Source of the DNA: Pseudotabrizicola sediminis
Lineage (GTDB): Bacteria; Pseudomonadota; Alphaproteobacteria; Rhodobacterales; Rhodobacteraceae
Length of the DNA stretch: 64,000 bases
Assembly: GCF_004745575.1 (NCBI RefSeq)
Contig: NZ_RPEM01000004.1
Span: 186,001-250,000 of the forward strand
Direction of reading: 5' to 3'
Both the position numbers and the translations under genes were made by a program. Positions 36,606 to 46,897 of this stretch are shown here, in pieces (position 1 is the stretch's first letter; every line of letters begins with the position of its first letter). Below the pieces are notes generated by a model, which searched no databases, was not told where the DNA came from, and saw only the letters and a program-made list of their open reading frames with translations.

Positions 36606-37895
36606 TTACACCATGGCCTTGATCGACTGGCTGTCGAGATAGGCATCTGCATTGGCGGGGTCGAAGATCTTGCCGTCAAAGAACGTCTCTGTGCCCCGGC
36701 TGTCGCCAAAGGCGCTGGTGTCGATCCCCAGACCCGCCGCCGCCTGCAGCCACAGATCGCTGCGGTTGGTGGCGTCAACAGTGGCCTTGGTGTCCAGATC
36801 GCCGGGGAAGTACCCCCAGCGCTTGTTTTCGGTGATGAACCACGCATCCAGCGACTTCCACGGGAAGGAGGTGGCCCCACCCCGCCAGAACTTCATCGCC
36901 AATGCCGGGTCCGATGCGGTGCGGCCGTTGCCATAGTTCACTTCGCCTTTGATACGGCCGATGATGTCGCCGACGGGCACGTTGTACCATTGCCGGCGCC
37001 CAATGATTTCGGCCATCTCGTCCTTGTTGGCGGCGTCTTCGCACCAGATCTGCGCCTCCATCACCGCCATCATCAGGGCGAGGGTGGCGTTCGGGTTGGC
37101 GTCGACCCATGCGGCCCGCATGCCCAGCACCTTTTCGGGGTGGTTGGCCCAAACCTCGCCGGTGGTGGCCGCGGTGAAACCGATGCCCTGGTTGACAAGT
37201 TGTTCGTTCCACGGCTCGCCCACACAGAAGGCCTCCATATTGCCGACCTTCATGTTGGCCACCATTTGCGGCGGCGGCACCACGATCAGATCGACGTCTT
37301 TCGTCGGGTCGATCCCGCCTGCGGCCAGCCAGTAGCGCATCCACAGATCATGGGTGCCACCGGGGAAGGTCATGGCGACCGGGATTTCCTGCCCGGCGGC
37401 GCGTTTGGCGGCAAAGGCCTCGCGCAGCGGTGACGAATCCAGCCCGACGCCGGTATCGGCGTAGGCTTGCGCCACCGACAGGCCCTGACAATCCTCGTTC
37501 AGGCTCAGCAGGGTATACATCGGCAGCGGCTGGTTGTTCTGCATGACCTTGCCGGTGGCATACAGATGCACCTTGGGGCGCAGGATATGGCCGCCATCAA
37601 TGCCACCACCTGCCGACCCAAGGGCCATGTTGTCGCGCGTGGCCCCCCAGCTGGCCTGCTTTTCCACCTTCACATCGGGCATGCCGTGTTTGGCGTAGAA
37701 GCCTTTTTCAAAGGCGATGATCAGTGGCGCGGAATCGGTCAGGGCGATGTAGCCCAGCGTGCAGCCGGTGACCTCGGGCGTGGGGGTGGCGGCCCATGCC
37801 CCGCCCGGCAGGGCAAGGCGGGCGCCTGCGGCGGTTGCGGCGACGCTGACGGCGGATTTCAGAAAGCTGCGGCGGGTGGGCTGGATCAGGGTCAT
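36606..37895 (-). CDS. nrtA: Nitrate-binding protein NrtA (Tat-exported)
   Basis: 429 residues. A twin-arginine signal (TRRSFLKS, then a hydrophobic run ending AWAAT) leads the protein. The mature part matches NrtA/CmpA nitrate-binding proteins: CTLGYIALTDSAPLIIAFEKGFY, WGATRDN, and the AFCVGEPWNEQ motif. The start at 37895 lies just after the antiterminator leader. It is the first structural gene of the nitrate operon and paralogous to the cytoplasmic sensor NasS encoded upstream. Confidence 0.94.
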   Translation of the reverse strand: MTLIQPTRRSFLKSAVSVAATAAGARLALPGGAWAATPTPEVTGCTLGYIALTDSAPLIIAFEKGFYAKHGMPDVKVEKQASWGATRDNMALGSAGGGIDGGHILRPKVHLYATGKVMQNNQPLPMYTLLSLNEDCQGLSVAQAYADTGVGLDSSPLREAFAAKRAAGQEIPVAMTFPGGTHDLWMRYWLAAGGIDPTKDVDLIVVPPPQMVANMKVGNMEAFCVGEPWNEQLVNQGIGFTAATTGEVWANHPEKVLGMRAAWVDANPNATLALMMAVMEAQIWCEDAANKDEMAEIIGRRQWYNVPVGDIIGRIKGEVNYGNGRTASDPALAMKFWRGGATSFPWKSLDAWFITENKRWGYFPGDLDTKATVDATNRSDLWLQAAAGLGIDTSAFGDSRGTETFFDGKIFDPANADAYLDSQSIKAMV

Positions 37896-37956
37896 GTGGC
37901 GTGTCCTCTGGCAAAGGCCGGGCCGGCGGGTGCGCGGCGGGCTTGGGCTGAACGGC

Positions 37957-38004
37957 AAAAAGCCACCTCGATCACTGCCTCGGCTTGAGGACAGGATGGG
38001 TGGC
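37957..38004 (-). terminator. Leader terminator of the nitrate operon (mutually exclusive with hairpin P2)
   Basis: On the minus strand GCCACC (38004-37999) can pair with GGTGGC (37967-37962), followed directly by TTTTT (37961-37957). The loop holds its own small stem CCTC/GAGG. Because its 5' arm is the 3' side of hairpin P2, forming P2 would block this terminator. It lies between the promoter and nrtA. Confidence 0.7.
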
Positions 38005-38038
38005 GGCATTGCCATTTTGGGGGACCGCATCTTTGCGG
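38001..38038 (-). ncRNA. Tandem hexaloop hairpins P1-P2, ANTAR (NasT) target RNA
   Basis: Reading the minus strand, P1 is CCGC-AAAGAT-GCGG (38038-38025) and P2 is TGGC-AATGCC-GCCA (38014-38001), with a 10-base linker. Both have 4-bp stems and six-base loops with A at loop position 1 and G at position 4, the known ANTAR-protein recognition pattern. P2's 3' arm overlaps the terminator arm. NasT, an ANTAR protein encoded 1.3 kb upstream on the same strand, is the expected ligand, released from NasS when nitrate is present. Confidence 0.75.
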
Positions 38039-38081
38039 AAATCACGGCGGCCGACAGCGCCATTGCTTGCGGCCTAGTTTC

Positions 38082-38110
38082 ATCATGTGCCACAGGCCGT
38101 ATCCGGTCAA
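38082..38110 (-). promoter_or_regulatory. Sigma-70-type promoter candidate for the nitrate operon
   Basis: On the minus strand TTGACC (38110-38105) and CATGAT (38087-38082) are spaced by exactly 17 bases. A transcript starting near 38075 would carry P1, P2 and the terminator before nrtA at 37895, which is the geometry required for leader control. I looked for a sigma-54 GG-N10-GC element here and did not find one. Confidence 0.55.
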
Positions 38111-38178
38111 GCGCTGCACTGCAGTATCGCGCTTGCAGCATTGCTTTTGCGCAAAGGCCGAAGGCTCTGCCCAATCCT

Positions 38179-39354
38179 TCAGCGCAGCGTAAACGCCGGA
38201 TCAAAGGTTTCGCCGTCAAAGAACGCATCGGGGGCCAGAATCATCTGGCCTTTTTCCGAGGCCACCGCTGTCGGGTGCGCCATCGCGCCCTCAATCCGGG
38301 CCGAAGCGCCGGGCAGATCTGCGCCTGCGCTGCGCAGATGCTGGCGGTAGAGGTCGGTACGGAAGCATTCCGTCGCTTGCTCCATCGCGCGCGCCACGTC
38401 CAGCCCGTGCTGCCCGGCAATCCGCCGCGCCAGCAGCGCCGCCAGACTGCGCCAGGGAAAATTCACCGAGCCGTCGTGAAACCGGATGAAGCCCGGAAAC
38501 TGCCGCACCTCGCCTGCAGCACTGACATGCAGCCGGCCCAGCAACCCGCGTTCCGTCAGTTCCGGCGGCAGGTTCAGATAGTCGGGGCGCGACAGGATTT
38601 CGGCGGCCGTGCCCCGGTTGTCGGGCCGGTCGAGCCAGCGGCAGGCGCGCCAGACCGCACGCATCAGCCGCCCGGTTTCGTCGGGGCGGGCCTCGGTAAA
38701 GTCGCGGGTCAGCACCAGCCCCTTTTCCGGCGGCGATGCCCAGATTGCCCGCCCCGCCAGCAAAAGCGCGCCGACCCCGGTTTCCACGGCATAAGACGCC
38801 CAAGGCTCGCCCACACAAAAGGCGTCCACCTCGCCCGCTGCCAGCGCATCGGCCATCAGCGGCGGGGGCACGGTATGGATGGTCACGCGCGCGCCCAGAT
38901 CGGTGCCGTCCAGCCAGCGACGCACAAGCTCTGCCTGCGTTGAGAAGGGGAATGGCACACCCACGCGCAACGGCCCGTCCGCCACGCCCGCCAAAGCGGT
39001 GCGCGCCGCGACCGGATCGTCAAAGCCAAAGCCATGCCCCTGCGCCCGCATCGCGTTGGCCAATGCAGCACTGACCGCAATAGCCTGCCCGCCCACCGAC
39101 AGCATCATCACCAGATCAAAGCGCGGATAGTCCGGGCCAAGCCCAAGGGTCTGTGCAATCGGCAACGGCACCAGCATGTGCGCGGCATCAATGCCGCCCA
39201 TGCCCAGCAAATCACGGCTTTGCGCCCAGCTTTGCACCCGGATCAGATCAAGATGCAGCCCTTCCTCAGCCGCAAAGCCAAGTTCCTGCGCCACGATCAG
39301 GGGGGCCGCGTCGGTCAGCGGCACATAGCCAAGGCGCAGCGGGGTGAGGCTCAT
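38179..39354 (-). CDS. nasS: Cytoplasmic nitrate/nitrite sensor NasS
   Basis: 391 residues related to NrtA (RLGYVPLTDAAPLIVAQELGF; AFCVGEPWASY) but with no signal peptide, which marks NasS. It binds nitrate or nitrite in the cytoplasm; without ligand it sequesters NasT. Starts at ATG 39354, overlapping the nasT stop (ATGA), so sensor and antiterminator are made together. Confidence 0.92.
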   Translation of the reverse strand: MSLTPLRLGYVPLTDAAPLIVAQELGFAAEEGLHLDLIRVQSWAQSRDLLGMGGIDAAHMLVPLPIAQTLGLGPDYPRFDLVMMLSVGGQAIAVSAALANAMRAQGHGFGFDDPVAARTALAGVADGPLRVGVPFPFSTQAELVRRWLDGTDLGARVTIHTVPPPLMADALAAGEVDAFCVGEPWASYAVETGVGALLLAGRAIWASPPEKGLVLTRDFTEARPDETGRLMRAVWRACRWLDRPDNRGTAAEILSRPDYLNLPPELTERGLLGRLHVSAAGEVRQFPGFIRFHDGSVNFPWRSLAALLARRIAGQHGLDVARAMEQATECFRTDLYRQHLRSAGADLPGASARIEGAMAHPTAVASEKGQMILAPDAFFDGETFDPAFTLR

Positions 39355-39932
39355 GTCAGCAATCCCGCCGCCATGACCAGCTGCTGTGCGATATCGGCGA
39401 CCCGCCGCTTCTGATCCATCGCGGTTTTGCGCAAGAGGGCATAGGCGGCTTCCTCATCAATCCCGCGCGCCTTCATCAGGATGGCCTTGGCGCGGTCGAT
39501 GATCTTGCGATCCTCCAGCGCGGCCTTGGTGGCGGCCAGTTCGGCGCGCATCTTCTGGAACATGTGAAAGCGGGCAATGGCAGCATCGAGCACCGGCTTG
39601 ATCCGTTCGGGCTGCAAGCCATCCACCACATAGGCCGACACCCCGGCCTCTATCGCGGCGCGGGTCAGTTGTTCATCGGACCGGTCGACGAACATGGCCA
39701 CCGGGCGTTCCATCGGGCCGGAGACCAGCGCCAGTTCTTCAAGCACGTCGCGCGACGGATCGGCCACATCGATGAGCACGATGTCGGGTTTCTGGTCGGC
39801 GATTCTGCGGGCCAGACCGGTTTTTTCGGAAATGACCGTGATCGCATGATCGCCCGAGGCCATAAGGCCATCGACAATGCGCAGCGCCCGGTCCCGGTCG
39901 CGCTCGACCACAATGATGGAAAGCCGTGCCAT
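39351..39932 (-). CDS. nasT: ANTAR-domain antiterminator NasT
   Basis: 193 residues from ATG 39932 with GGGGTG six bases ahead; a GTG at 39941 is an alternative. N-terminal receiver-like domain with Asp55 (VLIDV), a coiled linker, and a C-terminal ANTAR domain (DRKIIDRAKAILMKARGIDEEAAYALLRKTAMDQ). ANTAR domains bind paired hexaloop RNA hairpins; such a pair lies in the nrtA leader. It promotes read-through of the nitrate operon when NasS has bound nitrate. Confidence 0.94.
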   Translation of the reverse strand: MARLSIIVVERDRDRALRIVDGLMASGDHAITVISEKTGLARRIADQKPDIVLIDVADPSRDVLEELALVSGPMERPVAMFVDRSDEQLTRAAIEAGVSAYVVDGLQPERIKPVLDAAIARFHMFQKMRAELAATKAALEDRKIIDRAKAILMKARGIDEEAAYALLRKTAMDQKRRVADIAQQLVMAAGLLT

Positions 39933-41503
<1,571 letters not shown>

Positions 41504-41506
41504 ACC

Positions 41507-42580
41507 ATGCCGAACCAGCTGAACTGGGCCGCAAAGCCGTGGCAAGAGTCCGAGCCACTGGAATGCGCCATGGTGGTGCCCGACACGGCCGATACTGCCA
41601 CCTTCACCTTCCGCGCGCCGTCGGGGGCATGGTTCGACTATCAACCGGGGCAATTCGTGACGCTGGACCTGCCCGTGCCGGGCGGCAACGTGCAGCGCAC
41701 CTACACCATCAGCTCCAGCCCGTCGCGGCCCTTGTCGATTTCGGTCACCGTCAAGGCGCAGGCCACGTCCATCGGCACGCGCTGGATGCTGGACCACCTG
41801 AAACCCGGCATGCGGATAAAGGCGTACGGGCCATCGGGAATCTTCAGCTTTCACCGCCATCCGGCGCAGAAATACCTGTTCATCTCGGCCGGGTCGGGGA
41901 TCACGCCGATGATGTCGATGACGACATGGGCGTGGGATTCCGGCGAGATGCCCGACATCGCCTTTGTCCACGCCGCCAAACGCCCGTCCGAGATCATCTT
42001 TCGCGAACGGCTGGAGCAGTTCGCCAACCGGGTGCCGGGGCTGAAGCTGCGGTTTACGGTGGAAGAGCCTGACCCGTTCCGCACCTGGCACGGGTTTCAG
42101 GGGCGCCTTTCACAGATCATGCTGGGCCTGATGGCCCCGGATTACCTTGAGCGCGAGGTGTTCTGCTGCGGACCAGAGCCGTTCATGCAGTCGGTGCGCG
42201 AGATGCTGGTGTCGATCGGCTATGACATGGACCGCTATCATCAGGAAAGCTTTGGCGCGCCGGTGCGCAAGGAAAGCGATGCCGAACCGATCACCGATGT
42301 GGTGCCTGATGCCGATACCCGCGCTGCCGTGACCTTCACCGCCTCCGGCGTCACTGCCGCCTGTGCGGAAACCGACACGGTGCTGGCTGTCGCGCGCAAA
42401 GCGGGCCTGAACATTCCGTCGGGCTGCACGTTCGGCCTGTGTGGTACATGCAAAGTGCGCAAGTCGGCTGGCGAAGTGCATATGGTGCACAACGGCGGCA
42501 TTTCGGATGACGAGATTGCCGAAGGGTTCATTCTGGCCTGCTGTTCAAACCCCATCGGGCGGGTGAGCGTCGAGGTCTGA
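41507..42580 (+). CDS. gbcB: Glycine betaine monooxygenase reductase GbcB
   Basis: 357 residues in the order FAD domain (RTYTIS, residues 64-69), NAD(P) domain (GSGITPMMSM...CCGPEPFM) and C-terminal plant-type [2Fe-2S] ferredoxin domain (SGCTFGLCGTCKVRKS...ACC). This architecture supplies electrons from NAD(P)H to the GbcA Rieske centre. Three-base spacing from gbcA supports an operon. Confidence 0.9.
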   Translation: MPNQLNWAAKPWQESEPLECAMVVPDTADTATFTFRAPSGAWFDYQPGQFVTLDLPVPGGNVQRTYTISSSPSRPLSISVTVKAQATSIGTRWMLDHLKPGMRIKAYGPSGIFSFHRHPAQKYLFISAGSGITPMMSMTTWAWDSGEMPDIAFVHAAKRPSEIIFRERLEQFANRVPGLKLRFTVEEPDPFRTWHGFQGRLSQIMLGLMAPDYLEREVFCCGPEPFMQSVREMLVSIGYDMDRYHQESFGAPVRKESDAEPITDVVPDADTRAAVTFTASGVTAACAETDTVLAVARKAGLNIPSGCTFGLCGTCKVRKSAGEVHMVHNGGISDDEIAEGFILACCSNPIGRVSVEV

Positions 42581-42587
42581 CGCGCGC

Positions 42588-42629
42588 CTGCCCCGCCGAA
42601 AAAAGAACTGCGTCGCGAAGGCGGGGCAG
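42588..42629 (+). terminator. Inverted repeat after gbcB
   Basis: CTGCCCCGCC (42588-42597) is perfectly complementary to GGCGGGGCAG (42620-42629) across a 22-base A-rich loop, starting 8 bases after the gbcB stop. No T-run follows. The remaining 175 bases before cysA are GC-rich; I recognise no known sulfur riboswitch there. Confidence 0.5.
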
Positions 42630-42805
42630 CGCCGGGCACAAGGTTCCGCTGTAGCAACGGCGGCGCGGACGCCAGCAAGGGCGGTCCGGACCCGCCCGGA
42701 ATGTTGTTCCGCCCCAACCCGGAACGGCAGGGCCGCGCGCCCCGGGCCCACCATTGAAACGCGCATCGGATCGGCGCATGTCACGGCGAGCACAGGAAAA
42801 CTCGC

Positions 42806-43903
42806 ATGACAATTGCCATTTCATCGCTGACCAAACGGTTCGACCAGACTGCGGTTCTGCGCGGCATTGATCTGACGATCAATGACGGGGAATTGGTGGC
42901 ATTGCTCGGGCCTTCCGGGTCGGGCAAGACCACGCTGTTGAAGATCATCGCCGGGCTGGACTGGCCCGATGCCGGCGGGTTGGTCGTGAACGGGCAGGAC
43001 TGGCTGCCCCTGCCCGCGCAAAAGCGGCGGATCGGGTTTGTGTTCCAGCATTACGCGCTGTTCCCGCATATGACGGTGCGCGACAACATCGCCTTTGGCC
43101 TGACCGTGCGCCCCAAATCCGAGCGCCCGAGCAAGACCGCGATTGCCGCCAAGGTCGATGACCTGCTGGGTCTGCTGCAGATTCCGCATCTGGCCGACCG
43201 CTTTCCGGCGCAGTTGTCTGGCGGTCAGCGGCAGCGGGTGGCCCTTGGGCGGGCGCTGGCCATCGAACCGGCGGTTCTGCTGCTTGATGAGCCCTTTGGC
43301 GCGCTTGATGCCGCCATCCGCCGCGACCTGCGGGCCTGGCTGCGCGAGGTGCATCAGGCGACAGGCTCGACCACGCTGTTCGTGACCCATGATCAGGAAG
43401 AGGCGTTCGAGCTGGCCGACCGCGTCGTGGTGATGGGCGAAGGCCGGATCGAGCAGATCGGGTCTGCCGACCAGATCCACGATCATCCGGCATCTCCGTT
43501 TGTCGCCCGCTTCATGGGTGCCGTGGTGGAATTGCCGGTCACCTTGCGCGCCGGACGGGCCGAGGCGGCGGGGCTTGATGCCCGCATGCTGGAACGCCGC
43601 GCAATGGCCGATGGCCCGGCGCAGTTGTTCCTGCGCCCGGATGCGATTGCGCTGGACGCTGACCCGGCCAGCCCCTGGATCTTGTCGCACAAGGCCAGCA
43701 ACGGGGCCATGATCCGCGCGACGTTGCGCCGGGCCGATGGCACCGAAGTGCCGGTCGATCTGCTGCGCCATTCGGCCCCGGATCTGAGCCTTGGCACCGC
43801 TTACCGCCTGCGCCCGCTGACTGGCGCGGTCTTTCCTTTGGACGGCGTCGCACAAAATGATGCGCCGCGTCCGCTTCCCATTCTCAAGGAGAAACGCCAA
43901 TGA
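42806..43903 (+). CDS. cysA: Sulfate ABC transporter ATPase CysA
   Basis: 365 residues. Walker A GPSGSGKT (35-42), signature LSGGQRQ (137-143) and Walker B VLLLDEP (157-163) are intact; the last 120 residues are the TOBE domain of CysA-type sulfate/molybdate ATPases. The assignment to sulfate rests on the adjacent Sbp, CysT and CysW genes. Its stop overlaps the sbp start (ATGA). Gene order cysA-sbp-cysT-cysW differs from the enteric cysPTWA order. Confidence 0.9.
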   Translation: MTIAISSLTKRFDQTAVLRGIDLTINDGELVALLGPSGSGKTTLLKIIAGLDWPDAGGLVVNGQDWLPLPAQKRRIGFVFQHYALFPHMTVRDNIAFGLTVRPKSERPSKTAIAAKVDDLLGLLQIPHLADRFPAQLSGGQRQRVALGRALAIEPAVLLLDEPFGALDAAIRRDLRAWLREVHQATGSTTLFVTHDQEEAFELADRVVVMGEGRIEQIGSADQIHDHPASPFVARFMGAVVELPVTLRAGRAEAAGLDARMLERRAMADGPAQLFLRPDAIALDADPASPWILSHKASNGAMIRATLRRADGTEVPVDLLRHSAPDLSLGTAYRLRPLTGAVFPLDGVAQNDAPRPLPILKEKRQ

Positions 43904-44901
43904 AACACGGATTGATCAAGGCCGCCGTTCTGGCCGCCAGCTTGGGCTTTGCCGCCCCCGCAAGCGCACAAGACAGCATCCTGAACGTCAGCTATGATAT
44001 CGCGCGCGAGCTGTTTGAGGCGCTGAACCCGGCGTTCATTGCCCAGTGGAAGGCCGACACCGGGCGCGACCTGACCATCGACCAGAGTCATGGCGGATCG
44101 TCGCGTCAGGCCCGCGCCATTCTGGAAGGGTTGCAGGCCGATGTGGTGACCTTCAACCAAGAAACCGACATCGACGTGCTGGCCGAGGGCGGTCTGCTGC
44201 CCGCCGGTTGGCGCGATGCGCTGCCGAACGGGGCCTCGCCCTATTATTCACTGCCCGCCTTCCTCGTGCGCGCGGGCAACCCCAAGAACATCCGCGATTG
44301 GTCTGACCTTGCCCGCGAAGACGTGGCCCCGATCTTCCCCAACCCGAAAACCAGCGGCAACGCGCGCTATACCTACCTTGCGGCCTATGCTTACGGGCTG
44401 GAACAGAATGGCGGCGACCATGCAAAGGCGCAGGAGTTTGTGAAAGCAATTCTGTCGTCGGTGCCGGTATTCGATACCGGTGGCCGCGCGGCGACGCAAA
44501 CCTTTGCCGAGCGGGAACTGGGCGACGTGCTGGTTACGTTTGAGGCCGAAACCGGCGGAATTGCCCGGGAATATGCGGCCCAAGGGTTCGAGCGTGTGAC
44601 GCCATCGCTGTCGCTGTTTGCGGCCTTCCCCGCAGCGGTGGTGGCCGAAAACGCCGACAAGAAGGGCGCGACCGAGGTTGCGACCGCCTATCTGGAATGG
44701 CTGTATTCGCCAGAGGCGCAGGATATTCTGGCGCAGAACTTCTACCGAGTGAATGACGCGGACATCGCCGCAAAATACGCCGCCGACTTCCCCGAAGTGC
44801 GGCTGGTGACAGTGGACGAGGTGTTCGGTGGCTGGGATGCGATCCGTGCCGAGCATCTGGCAGATGGCGCGATCCTTGATCAGGTGTTTGTGAACCAATG
44901 A
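43900..44901 (+). CDS. sbp: Periplasmic sulfate-binding protein
   Basis: 333 residues with a Sec signal (LIKAAVLAASLGFAAPASAQ). The mature sequence carries the sulfate-binding family motifs NVSYDIARELFEALN, DQSHGGSSRQARAI and NPKTSGNARYTYLAAY. It delivers sulfate (or thiosulfate) to CysTWA. Overlaps cysA at its start and cysT at its end by 4 bases each. Confidence 0.92.
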   Translation: MKHGLIKAAVLAASLGFAAPASAQDSILNVSYDIARELFEALNPAFIAQWKADTGRDLTIDQSHGGSSRQARAILEGLQADVVTFNQETDIDVLAEGGLLPAGWRDALPNGASPYYSLPAFLVRAGNPKNIRDWSDLAREDVAPIFPNPKTSGNARYTYLAAYAYGLEQNGGDHAKAQEFVKAILSSVPVFDTGGRAATQTFAERELGDVLVTFEAETGGIAREYAAQGFERVTPSLSLFAAFPAAVVAENADKKGATEVATAYLEWLYSPEAQDILAQNFYRVNDADIAAKYAADFPEVRLVTVDEVFGGWDAIRAEHLADGAILDQVFVNQ

Positions 44902-45740
44902 TTCACGCCGCCGCGCCTGTCCGTGCCAAGCGCGTCTTGCCGGGGTTCACGCTGAGCCTTGGCACGACGCTGCTGTACCTGACCGCGATCATCCTGATCC
45001 CGGTGTTGGCGCTGATCCTGAAAGGGGCCGAAATCGGCCCGGCGCGGTTCTGGGCCATTGTCACGGCGCCGCGCGCGCTGGCGGCATTCCAGGTCACGAT
45101 CACCGCTGCGGTGATCGCGACCGCCTTCAACGCGGTTTACGGCTTGCTGATGGCCTGGGTGCTGGTGCGGTATGAGTTTCCCGGCAAACGGATTCTGGAT
45201 GCGCTGATGGACATTCCCTTTGCGCTGCCGACGGCGGTGGCGGGGTTGTCGCTGACGGCGCTGTTTTCGGCCAATGGCTGGATCGGCCAGTTTCTGGAGC
45301 CGCAGGGGATTTCCATTGTCTATACGATCTGGGGCGTTGCCTTGGCGATGGCCTTTACCTCGGTGCCGTTTGTGGTGCGGACCGTGCAGCCGGTGCTGGA
45401 GGATCTGGACCCGGCTTTCGAGCAGGCGGCGCGCACGCTGGGTGCGTCGGAAGGGGCGATCTTTGCCCGCGTGGTGTTTCCGCAGATCCTGCCCGCCTGG
45501 CTGGCAGGCTGCACCATCGCTTTTGCCCGCAGTCTGGGCGAGTTCGGGGCGATTGTGTTCATCGCGGGCAACCTGCCGATGAAGACGGAAATCGCGGCAC
45601 TGCTGGCCTTTATCCGGCTGGAGGAGTTCGACTATCAGGGCGCGTCGGCGATTGCGCTGGTGTTGTTGATGTTCGCGCTGATCCTGCTGGTGGTGTCAAA
45701 CCGGCTGCAGGCCTGGGCAATGCGGTTCAAGGGCATATAG
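44898..45740 (+). CDS. cysT: Sulfate ABC transporter permease CysT
   Basis: 280 residues, about six membrane helices. PGFTLSLGTTLLYLTAIILIP at the N-terminus and the EAA loop ARTLGASEGAIFARVVFPQILPAWLAG are typical of CysT/CysU. RSLGEFGAIVFIAGNLP is the conserved C-terminal segment of sulfate permeases. ATG overlaps the sbp stop. Confidence 0.92.
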   Translation: MIHAAAPVRAKRVLPGFTLSLGTTLLYLTAIILIPVLALILKGAEIGPARFWAIVTAPRALAAFQVTITAAVIATAFNAVYGLLMAWVLVRYEFPGKRILDALMDIPFALPTAVAGLSLTALFSANGWIGQFLEPQGISIVYTIWGVALAMAFTSVPFVVRTVQPVLEDLDPAFEQAARTLGASEGAIFARVVFPQILPAWLAGCTIAFARSLGEFGAIVFIAGNLPMKTEIAALLAFIRLEEFDYQGASAIALVLLMFALILLVVSNRLQAWAMRFKGI

Positions 45741-45749
45741 GGGGGTGTG

Positions 45750-46574
45750 ATGCAGACGCTTGCGATGGACCCGACCCGGAACCGCCTGATGCCGCGCCTG
45801 TTGATCGGGGTGGCGGCCCTGCTGACGCTGCTGATCGTGGTGGCGCCGCTGGTCTATATCTTTGCCCGCGCCTTTGGCGAAGGCTGGAAGGTTTATGCCG
45901 CCAACCTGATGCATCCGGCAACCGTGCATGCGATCTGGCTGACCAGCATTGTCGCGCTGATCGTGGTGCCGATCAATGTGGCCTTCGGGATTGCAGCGGC
46001 CTGGGCGGTGGCGCGGTTTCGCTTTCCGGGGCGCAGCATTCTGGTGACGGCGATCGAGATACCCTTCTCGATCTCGCCCATCATCGCGGGGATCTGCTAT
46101 CTGCTGCTGTACGGGCGTCAGGGTATTCTGGGACCATGGATGCAGGCGAATGATCTGCAGGTGATGTTTGCCCTGCCCGGCATCGTGCTGGTCACGATGT
46201 TCGTGACCGCCCCGTTTGTGGCGCGTGAAGTGCTGCCTTTGATGCAGGCCCAGGGGTCCGAGCAGGAGCAGGCGGCGCTGACGCTGGGGGCAAGCGGGTG
46301 GCAGATGTTTGCCCGGGTGACGCTGCCCAATATCCGCTGGGCGCTGCTGTATGGGGCGGTGCTGTGCACGGCCCGGGCGGTGGGGGAGTTTGGCGGGGTG
46401 TCGGTGGTGTCGGGCAATATCCGGGGCCAGACCAATACCCTGCCCCTACATGTGGAACTGCTGTTCAACGATCTGAATGCGACCGGGGCCTTTGCGGCGG
46501 CGTCGGTGCTGACCTTGCTGGCGCTGGTGGCTCTGGTCATCAAGGCGGTGCTGGAGGGGCGGCGCGGCGCGTGA
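45750..46574 (+). CDS. cysW: Sulfate ABC transporter permease CysW
   Basis: 274 residues from ATG 45750 (GTG at 45747 is an equally placed alternative), nine bases after cysT with GGGGGTG ahead. Six membrane helices; EAA loop AALTLGASGWQMFARVTLPNIRWALLYG; AVGEFGGVSVVSGNIRGQTNTLPLHVE is the CysW hallmark. Last gene of the sulfate operon, followed by a strong intrinsic terminator. Confidence 0.92.
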   Translation: MQTLAMDPTRNRLMPRLLIGVAALLTLLIVVAPLVYIFARAFGEGWKVYAANLMHPATVHAIWLTSIVALIVVPINVAFGIAAAWAVARFRFPGRSILVTAIEIPFSISPIIAGICYLLLYGRQGILGPWMQANDLQVMFALPGIVLVTMFVTAPFVAREVLPLMQAQGSEQEQAALTLGASGWQMFARVTLPNIRWALLYGAVLCTARAVGEFGGVSVVSGNIRGQTNTLPLHVELLFNDLNATGAFAAASVLTLLALVALVIKAVLEGRRGA

Positions 46575-46577
46575 GGT

Positions 46578-46601
46578 GTCACACGGGCACCCCCGTGTGA
46601 C
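46578..46601 (+). terminator. First hairpin after cysW
   Basis: GTCACACGGG (46578-46587), loop CACC, CCCGTGTGAC (46592-46601): a perfect 10-bp stem 4 bases past the cysW stop. No T-run follows directly, so it may act with the second hairpin. Confidence 0.55.
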
Positions 46602-46610
46602 GTCGATAGA

Positions 46611-46640
46611 GATCAAGCCATATCAATGGCTTGATCTTTT
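46611..46640 (+). terminator. Intrinsic terminator of the cys operon
   Basis: GATCAAGCCAT (46611-46621), loop ATCA, ATGGCTTGATC (46626-46636), then TTTT. A perfect 11-bp stem with a T-run makes this the clearest rho-independent terminator in the window. It isolates the sulfate operon from ugp. Confidence 0.8.
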
Positions 46641-46795
46641 CATGTTCAGTAACTTTTAACACCTCACCGCCTGCACCCTGGCCGCCTGTTTCCCCGCCTG
46701 ACCCGGGCCATCGCCCCGGCCGCCGCCCCCTCCATGCAGCGGGTCGCGCCGCGCTATGGCGGATGACAATTGACTTTCCGGTAAAAAATCTGGCT

Positions 46796-46848
46796 TTGTT
46801 ACAAACGAAGGGGCGCCGGGGAGGCCGATTGTTACATGGATGTCATGT
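46796..46848 (+). promoter_or_regulatory. Candidate Pho boxes upstream of ugpB
   Basis: TTGTTAC(ATGG)ATGTCAT at 46829-46846 forms two 7-base units with the 11-base period of PhoB sites; the second unit matches 6 of 7 positions of CTGTCAT. An extra TTGTTAC lies at 46796-46802, exactly 33 bases (three periods) before. ugp operons are phosphate-starvation controlled in other proteobacteria. The rest of the 323-base gap between cysW and ugpB holds the cys terminators and no gene. Confidence 0.55.
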
Positions 46849-46897
46849 CTATCGGGAATAGGTGCCCAGTCAGCAAATCCCTAGGAGGAAGACACAT

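Noticed and set aside
38076-38100. Sigma-54 promoter TGGCAC in the nitrate leader
   Set aside because: The GC element at -12 with correct spacing is missing; the sigma-70 pair fits better.
42598-42805. SAM or other sulfur-related riboswitch upstream of cysA
   Set aside because: The region is GC-rich with short hairpins but shows no recognisable riboswitch core.
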